A DNA stretch of 64,000 bases from Collimonas fungivorans. GTDB taxonomy: Bacteria; Pseudomonadota; Gammaproteobacteria; Burkholderiales; Burkholderiaceae_D. The stretch spans positions 310,001 through 374,000 of the forward strand of contig NZ_CP013232.1 in the NCBI RefSeq assembly GCF_001584145.1, read 5' to 3'. The stretch's first letter is position 1. Each line of letters starts with the position of its first letter. The translations under genes were made by a program, and so were the position numbers. Shown here one piece after another: positions 10,501 to 19,500 of this stretch. The notes under the pieces are model-generated. The model was given only the letters and a program-made list of their open reading frames with translations. It was not told the DNA's origin and ran no database searches.

Positions 10501-13500
10501 GTCTTTGGTTCAAACAAGGCTGTCGCATATTCCAGCGATCCGGCAAGTTCATCGCCCGCTTCGCCCAGCGACAAGGTCAGGTCGAATTTTGCCGTTACCT
10601 GCCTGACTGCCAGCGGCGTCAATTCCAGGCCTGACAGTTGCAGCTTGCCTTGCGGTGCGTTTTGCCAGGAAAACATCACCTGGAACAGCGGGCTGTGCGC
10701 CATGCTGCGCACCGGACGGGCATGTTCCACTACCTGTTCGAACGGAACTTCCTGGTGTTGCTGCGCCGCCAGTGACTGCTGTTTGACATGCGCCAGCAGC
10801 GAGGCCACCGTTGCAGTCTGCGGCAGGTTGATGCGCAGCGCCAGCGTGTTGACGAAGAAACCGATCATGTGCTCGACTTCGTGCTGATTGCGGTTCGCCG
10901 CCGGCGTGCCGACGACGACGTCGTCCTGTCCTGCCAGCCGGCCCAGCAGCAGGGCCCAGCTGCTCAACAGCGTCATGTACAGGGTGCTGCCGTGACGCTG
11001 GCTCAAGGCTTTCAGTTTCCGCGTCAGCGTGGCGTCCAGCCTGGTCTCGATGCTGGCGCCGGCATAGTCTTGTTGCGGCGGACGCGGATAATCGGTCGGC
11101 AGTTCCAGCAAGGTAGGCGCGCCTGCCAGGCTCTGTTTCCAGTAGGCGGTTTGCTGTTCCAGCACCGCTCCGCTCATCCAGCGCCGTTGCCATGCGGCGT
11201 AATCGGGATATTGCACGGCCAGGGCCGGCAAGGGATCATGGCCGCCTTGCCGGTAAGCGTTGTAGAGCGCGCTGATTTCATCCAGCAGCAGGCCAGTCGA
11301 CCAGCCGTCCGAAACGATGTGATGGGTGGTGATCAGAAGCGTGTGCTGCGTCCGCGTCTCTTGCAGCAGCAGGCCGCGGATAAGCGGATCCTGGGCCAGG
11401 TCGAAGGGTCTTGCCGCTTCTTCGGCAAGCAGGCGTTCCAGCTCTGCCTCGCGCTCCGGATGATGGCGCAAGTCGTGCTCCAGCAGCCGGAAATGACTGA
11501 GGCCTGCCGCCGCGACGCGCTGGATTGCGCCATGGCCTGCAGCGAGGTCTTCCCTGGCGACAAAACTGGTGCGCAGCGCTTCGTGGCGGAACACCAGCCG
11601 TTCCAGCGCCTGGACCAGGGCTACCCGGTCGAGTTCGCCGCGCAGCTGCAAGCCGAGCGGGATATGGTAGGCGTGGCTGACCCCGCCCATCTGTTCCAGG
11701 AACCACAAGCGTTGCTGGGCGAAGGAGAGCAATTCACGTTCAGCTTCGCTGGCTGCCGTCAGCGGCGGCCGGACGCTCTGGCCGCTGGCCAGCAGTTCCG
11801 CCGAAAAATCGAGCAGCACCGGATACGTAAACAATGTGCTGATCGCCACCTCGATATTGAAGGCTTGCCTGATGCGCGAAATCATCTGCACCGCCACTAG
11901 CGAATGGCCGCCCAAGGTGAAGAAATTATCGTGGCGGCCGATGCGTTCCACCCGCAGCAGCTGCGACCAGATCGCCGCCAGCGCAGTTTCCGACTCACCT
12001 TCCGGCGCCACATAACCGCTCGCCGCATAAGCTTCCGTTTCAGGTGCGGGCAAATGCTTGCGGTCCAGCTTGCCGTTGGCTGTCAGCGGCAGGGTCGCCA
12101 GCGCGACATACGCGGCCGGCACCATGTACTCGGGCATGCTGGCGCTCAAATGCGCACGCAAGGCTGTGGCATCGATCTCTTCGCCGGCTACCATATAGGC
12201 AACCAGGCGCTTGTCGCCGGGATTATCCTCGCGCACGATCACTACCGCCTCGCGCACCGACGGATGCGAGGCCAGCCTTGCTTCTATTTCGCCCAGTTCA
12301 ATGCGGAAACCGCGGATCTTGACCTGGAAATCGTTGCGGCCCAGGTGCACCAGGTTGCCGTCGGCCTGCCAGCGCGCCAGGTCGCCGGTGCGATACAGCA
12401 GCGCCCCCGTGCGGCCGCTGAAACGGTCGGCAATGAAGCGCTCCGCCGTCAACTCGTCACGATTCAGGTAGCCGCGGGCGATGCCGGCGCCGCCGATATA
12501 CATCTCTCCTGCCACGCCGACCGGCACCGGCTCGCCTAGCGCATCCAGCAGGTATACCTGGGTGCTGGCAATCGGCCGGCCTATCGGTATGGTCGCCTGC
12601 GCAGCATCGACCGCTGTCACTTCATACGTCGTCGCGTAAGCGGTCGCTTCGGTCGGCCCGTAGCAATGGATCAGGTGCCGCGGCCCGCCGGCTTCCAGCA
12701 CGCGCGCAAACGCCGCCGGATCACAGCGTTCGCCGCCGGTCATCAGGAAGCGCAAGCGGCTGAGCGCCTCCGGCACGATCGCCGCGCATTGATTGAACAC
12801 CGCCGTCGTCAGGAACAGCGTGGTGATGCCTTGCTGCTCGAGTGCGCCGGCAAGATGCAGCGGGTCCAGGAATACTTCCTTGTCGATCACCACGATCCGA
12901 CCGCCATTCAGCAGGGCACCCCAGATTTCCACGGTCGAAGCGTCGAAAGCCGGATTGGCGGCGAAGGCGATGCGGTCGCTGGCGTCGAATGCGGCGTAGC
13001 CGTTCTCCAGCACCAGGCGCTTGATGCCGCGCTGGGGCACCAGCACGCCTTTCGGCTGGCCGGTGGAACCCGAGGTGTACATGATGTAGGCAATCGTCTC
13101 GTCGTCGCCGCCCGGCGTCAGGTTGTCGGCGGCATAAGTGCTGGCTGCGATCTGGTCCAGGTTGATGCGAGTCAGCCCGGCTTGCTCCGGCCAGCGGCTG
13201 CCGCTGAGCGTCAGCAATACGCTGGCGCTGCTGTCGTTTGCCATGAAAATCTTGCGTTCTTCGGGCAAGCTGGCGTCTATCGGCAGATAGGCGGCGCCGC
13301 ACTTGAGCACCGCCAGCATCGCCACAATCAGCGGCAAGGAGCGCTCAAGCTGTAGCACCACGCGGTCGTTGCGCTTGACGCCCAGTTGCCGCAGATGATG
13401 CGCCAGCTGGTTGGCCTGGCGATTGAGTTCGGCATAACTCAGCTGCGCCGGCCCATGCACCACTGCCACTGCCTGCGGCGCCTTTGCCGCCTGCGCCTCG

Positions 13501-16500
13501 AACAACTGCGCCAGCAGTTGGTCGGGATGCTGCGCCTGGGTTGCGTTCCATTTGCTGACGACCTGATGGCGCTCTTCTGTCGGCATGACGTCGATGCTGT
13601 TGACGGCGCGTTCCGGCGCCTCCTCCAGGGCCGTTACCAGTCCTTCCAGCGCGGTCGCCATGAAACCGCACACGCGCTGCGCGCCGACGGTGGGCGTTAC
13701 CTGCGCGGTCAGCGCGAAATCTGATCCCAGGTCGTCGATCGACAGGCTCAAGGGATAGTTGCTGCGTTCTTCGCCCGAGATCTGGGTGATGCCCTGCCAG
13801 ATCGCCTGCTCGGCTGGGGAAGTTTCGCCCAATACGCTGTGACGGTAGTTGAGCAAGGCCGAGAACAAGGGCTGCGGCGCGGCTATCGCACTGGCGCGCT
13901 GGGCCAGTGCCAGCGAAGCATGCTCGTGTTCCATCAGCTGCGCCAGCAAGGCGTGCGCATGCCGCACGCTGGCTGCCGCTCCCTGCGTATCGATGTTGAG
14001 CCGCAGCGGCAGCGTATTGACCAGCAAGCCCATCATGCGGTCGGCGCCTTCGCCGCCCTGCATGCGGCCGAACAGCACGGTGCCGAACACCACATCGCTG
14101 CGGTTGGCGACCCGCGCCAGCACCTGCGCCCACGCCAGGTGGCACAGGCTGGCCGTGCTCACGCCCAGCTGCCGCGCCTGCTGGCGCAAGCGCCGTGACA
14201 GTCCCGCACTGAGGCGTACATGGCCTTCTTCCAGGCCGCCGCCATCTCCGTGCACTTCCAGCAAACCGAACGGCGCGGTCGGTTCATCGACATCGCCCAG
14301 CATCTGGCGGAAGAAGGTTTCATGCACCTCGGTATTTCCGCCCAGCCTGGCTTGCGCCACATAATTGCGGAATTGCAGCGGGACCGGCAGCTGCGTTTCC
14401 TGTCCCTGCAGATGGGCTGCGATCTCGGCGTGGACCACTTCCAGGGTAGTGTGGTCGCTCACCAGATGATGCATCAAGGTCAGCAGCACCCACCGCCGCT
14501 GCACGGCATCGTAGGCGAAACTGGTCCGCATCAGGGGCGCTTGCGTCAGGTCGAGGCGGGTATGGCGCGGATCAAAACGTGCGCGCAGCTGGCGCGCGAC
14601 GTCGCCGTCGGCCGGGTCGAGGATCAGCTCTTCCTGCACCAGCGGCGCCGTGCGCCAGACTACCTGCAGCGGCTCCGGTACGCCTTCCCAGACGATGGCG
14701 GTACGCAGCACGTCGTGCCGCTGTATCACGCCTTGCAAGGCAGCCAGGTACGCTTGCAGCCGTTCCCGGGTATCGAAACCGGTCAATCCCACCAGGAGGT
14801 AGGGATCGCCTTCCGTCGCCATCAGATGATGGAACAGGATGCCTTCCTGCAACGGCGCCAGCGGATAGATATCTTGCACATTGGCGGCGCCGCCCGGAAC
14901 GTTGCCTACAACACTGGCAATTTCAACGCTGCTTAACGTCACCATCGGCAGCATCTCCGGCGTAATGAGTTCGCACCCGTCCGGGATCAGGTTGGCAGGG
15001 ACTTCGACCAGGCGGCTCTCTTCACCGATAGACGCCGCCAGCCCGGCCAGGGTCGGAGAGGAAAACAGGGCGCGTACTTCGGTTTGCAGACCTTGCTGGC
15101 GCATCTTTTCCATCAGGGTGACGGCCAGCAGCGAATGGCCGCCCAGCGAGAAGAAATTATCGTGGCGGCCGATGCGCTCTATCTGCAGCAGGGCCGACCA
15201 GATAGTCGCCAGCGCAATCTCTGTCTCGCCTTGCGGCGCCTCATAGCCGCTCACTGCGTAGGCATCGCTATCCGGCGCCGGCAGGTTCTTGCGGTCCAGC
15301 TTGCCGTTGGTCGTCAGCGGCAAGGCCTCCAGCGTGACATAGGCAGCCGGCACCATGTAGTCTGGAACGTTGAGGCTGAGGTGCGCACGCAGCGTTTCGG
15401 CATCGACTTCCTGATTGATGACAATGTAGGCCACCAGGCGCTTGTCGCCGGGGCTGTCTTCACGCGCAATCACCACCGCTTCGCGGATCGCCGGATGGCT
15501 TGCCAGCTGAGTTTCGATTTCGCCCAGCTCGATGCGGAAACCGCGGATCTTGACCTGGAAGTCGTTGCGTCCCAGGTAGACTAGACTGCCGTCAGCCTGC
15601 CAGCGGGCCAGGTCGCCGGTCTTGTACAGGCGTGCATCCGGCTCTTGCGAGAACGGATCGGGAATGAAACGCTGCTCGGTCAGTTCCGGCCGGTTCAGGT
15701 AACCGCGCGCGACACCGGCGCCGCCGATGTACAGCTCGCCCGGCACGCCTGTCGGCGCAGGTTCGCCCTGGGCATCCAGCAGATACACGGTGAGATCCGG
15801 TATGCGCACGCCGATCGGGCTTACGCCGCCGCGTGCGGTATCGGCTGCTTCGATCGGCTGGTAAGTGACGTGCACCGTGGTTTCCGTAATTCCGTACATA
15901 TTGATCAGCTGCGTGGCGCAACCCTGGTTCTGGGCGTACCACGGGGCCAGGGTGGCCGGTTCCAGCGCTTCGCCGCCGAAAATGACATGCCGCAGCTGAT
16001 GCGTTTTGGTGCTGCCGCCCTGGGCCGCGATCAGCTGGCGGAAGGCGCTTGGCGTCTGGTTAAGGATGGTCACCTTCTCGCGGCATAACAGGCGGTAGAA
16101 ATCTTCCGCCGAACGCGCGGTTTCCAGCGGCACCACTACCAGGCGGCCGCCATGCAGCAGCGCGCCCCAGATCTCCCATACCGAGAAATCGAAGGCAAAC
16201 GAGTGGAACAGGCTCCAGACATCTTCTGCGCCAAAATGGAACCAGGCGTCGGTTGCCGCAAACAGGCGCGTCACGTTGCGATGTTCTACCATCACTCCCT
16301 TTGGCGTACCGGTCGAGCCCGAGGTGTAGATCACGTACGCCATGTCTGACGGGGCCAGGTGGCTGCTGTCCGGATTATGGTCAGGATAGGCATTCCAGGC
16401 TGGCGCCTGCAAGTCCAGCACTGGCAGGCCGGCGGCAATCGTTGCTCTCACTTGTTGCCAGCCGCCTTCGATCCCGGCCTGCGTCAACACCACCCGCGGC

Positions 16501-19500
16501 GCGCTGTCGTTCAGCATGTGCGCCAGGCGGTCCGCCGGATACGCCGGATCCAGCGGCACATAGGCCGCACCCGCTTTCAGTACTGCCAGCAAGCCGATCA
16601 CCATTGACAAGCCGCGCTCGACGCAGATTGCCACCCGGTCGTCCGGCTGCACACCCAGTTCACGCAGGTAATGCGCCAGCCGGTTGGCCTGGCGGTTGAG
16701 CTGGTCGTAGCTCAGCTGCTCGGCGCCGTGCACCACGGCCACTGCCTGCGGCGTTTTTGCTGCCTGCGCCTCAAACAGCTGCGGCAGCAATTGCCCCGGA
16801 TAGCTGGGCTGGGCCGAATTCCAGCTGCTGACGATCTGATGGCGTTCTGTCGCCGGCAGCACGTCGATGCTGTCGAGGGCGCGTTCCGGTGTCGTTTCCA
16901 GCGCCGCCACCAGCCGTTCCAGTGCGGTCGCCATGAAACTGCACACGCGTTGTGCGCCGACCGCTGGCGTCACTTGTGCGGTCAAGGCGAAGCCAGATCC
17001 CAGGTCGTCGATCGACAGGCTCAAGGGATAGTTGCTGCGTTCTTCGCCCGAAATCCGGGTGATGCCTTCCCAGGCCGCCTGCTCGGCGGGTGTGGTCTGG
17101 CCCGGTGTGCTGTGACGGTAGTTGAGCAAGGCCGAGAACAGGGGTTGCGGAGCGGCTATCGCACTGGCGCGCTGGGCCAGCGCCAGTGACGCATGTTCGT
17201 GTTCCATCAATTCCACCAGCAAGGCATGGGTGCGCTGTACGCTTGCCGCCGCACCTTGCGCATCGATCTTGATACGCAACGGCAAGGTATTGATCAGCAG
17301 GCCCATCATGCGATCGGCGCCTTCGCCGCCTTGCATGCGGCCGAACAGCACGGTGCCGAACACCACGTCGCTGCGGTTGGCGACCCGTGCCAGCACCTGC
17401 GCCCACGCCAGGTGGCACAGGCTGGCTGCACTGACGCCTAGATGCCGCGCCTGCTGCCGCAGGCGTTGCGCCAGCGCGGCGTCGAGCTGCATATGACTTT
17501 CTTCCAGGCCACCGCCGTCGCCATGCACCTCCAGCAAACCGAACGGCGCTGTCGTTTCATCGACATCGCCCAGCATCTGGCGGAAGAAGGTTTCGTGTAC
17601 TTCGGTGCCAGCGCCGAGCCGCGCTTGCGCCACATAATTGCGGAATTGCAGCGGCACCGGCAGCTGCGCCTCTTGCCCCTGCAAATATGCCGCGATTTCG
17701 GCGCGCACGACTTCCAGGGTGGTATGGTCGTTCACCAGGTGATGGATCAAGGTCAGCAGCACCCAGCGCCGCTGCACGGCATCGTAGGCGAAACTGGTCC
17801 GCATCAGGGGCGCTTGCGTCAGGTCGAGGCGGGTATGGCGCGGATCGAAACGTGCGCGCAACTGGTCCGCGACGTCGCCGTCCAGTATCAGCTCTTCCTG
17901 CACCAGCGGCGCCGTGCGCCAGACTACCTGCAGCGGTTCCGGCACTCCTTCCCAGACGATGGCGGTGCGCAGCACGTCGTGCCGCTGTATCACGGCTTGC
18001 AAGGCTGTCAGATAAGAATCGAGCCGAGCCCGTGTATCGAAACCGGTCAATCCTACCAGCAGGTAGGGATCGCCTTCCTTGGCCATCAGATGATGGAACA
18101 GGATGCCTTCCTGCAACGGCGCCAGCGGATAGATGTCTTGCACATTGGCGCTACCGCCCGGAACCTTGTCAACGACGCCGGCAATTTCGGCGCTGCTCAA
18201 CGCCACCATCGGCAGCATCGCTGGCGTAACGAGTTCGCATCCGTCCGGGATCAGGCTGGCCGGCACTGCCACCAGGCGGCTTTCTGCGCCGATTGCCGCG
18301 GCCAGTCCAGCCAGGGTAGGGGCGGCAAACAGGGAACGTACTTCGGCTTGCAGGCCTTGCTGGCGCATCTTTTCCATCAGGGTGACGGCCAGTAGCGAAT
18401 GGCCGCCCAGCGAGAAGAAATTATCGTGGCGGCCGATAAGTTCGATTTGCAGCAGTTCCGACCAGATCGCCGCCAGGGCAGTTTCGATTTCACCCTCTGG
18501 CGCGACATAAGCTCGTACGGCATAAGCATCGCCGTCAGGCGCCGGCAGGTTCTTGCGGTCCAGCTTGCCGTTTGGCGTCAATGGCAGCGCCGCCAGCGTG
18601 ACATAGGCCGCCGGCACCATGTAGTCCGGCAGGTTGAGGCTGAGGTGAACACGCAGCGTTTCGGCTTCGATTTCCTGATTGACCACAATGTAGGCCACCA
18701 GGCGTTTGTCGCCGGGACTGTCTTCGCGTGCGATCACCACCGCTTCGCGGATGGCTGCATGGCTTGCCAGCTGGGTTTCGATTTCACCCAGCTCGATGCG
18801 GAAACCGCGGATCTTGACCTGGAAGTCGTTGCGTCCCAGGTAGGCCAGGTTGCCGTCCGCTTGCCAGCGCGCCAGGTCGCCGGTCTTGTACAGGCGTGCG
18901 CCGGGCGCCGATGAAAAGGGATCGGGCACAAAACGTTGTTCCGTCAGTTCGGCCTGGTTCAAATATCCGCGCGCCACGCCGGCGCCGCCGATGTGCAGCT
19001 CGCCCGCCACGCCAACCGGCACCGGCTGGCCCAGGCTGTCCAGCAGATATACCTGGGTGTTGGCAATCGGCCGGCCGATATGCAGGACCTCGTCCGCCGC
19101 CGTCAAGCGGCCGGAGGTGGCCACCACCGTGGCCTCGGTCGGGCCATAGTTGTTGACCAGCGAGAACGGCAAGCCTGCCTGCGGGGTGTGGCGCAAGCGA
19201 TCGCCGCCGGTCAGCAAGTGGCGCAGGTGCGGGTTGCCGATACCGTTGCTCAGGGCATATTCGGCCATCGGTGTCGGCAGGAAGCTGACGTCCAGCGGCT
19301 GCTCGCGCCACCATGCCAGGATGGTGGCGGCATCGTCATCTTGCGGCAGCAGCAGCAGGGTGGCGCCGACGCTCAAGGTCGGCCAGATTTCCCACACCGC
19401 GGCATCGAATCCCAGCCGCGCTACGCAGGAAGTCCGATGACCTGACTGCACATCGAACGCGGCGTTATGCCAATGCACCAGGTTGCTCAGGTTCCGGTGT

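Noticed and set aside
5487..11900. Long plus-strand open frames opposite the NRPS (e.g. 6987-8675, 562 codons; 10788-11900)
   Set aside because: Antisense shadows of a GC-rich coding sequence; no domains, no ribosome-binding sites, and Arg/Gln/His-rich composition.
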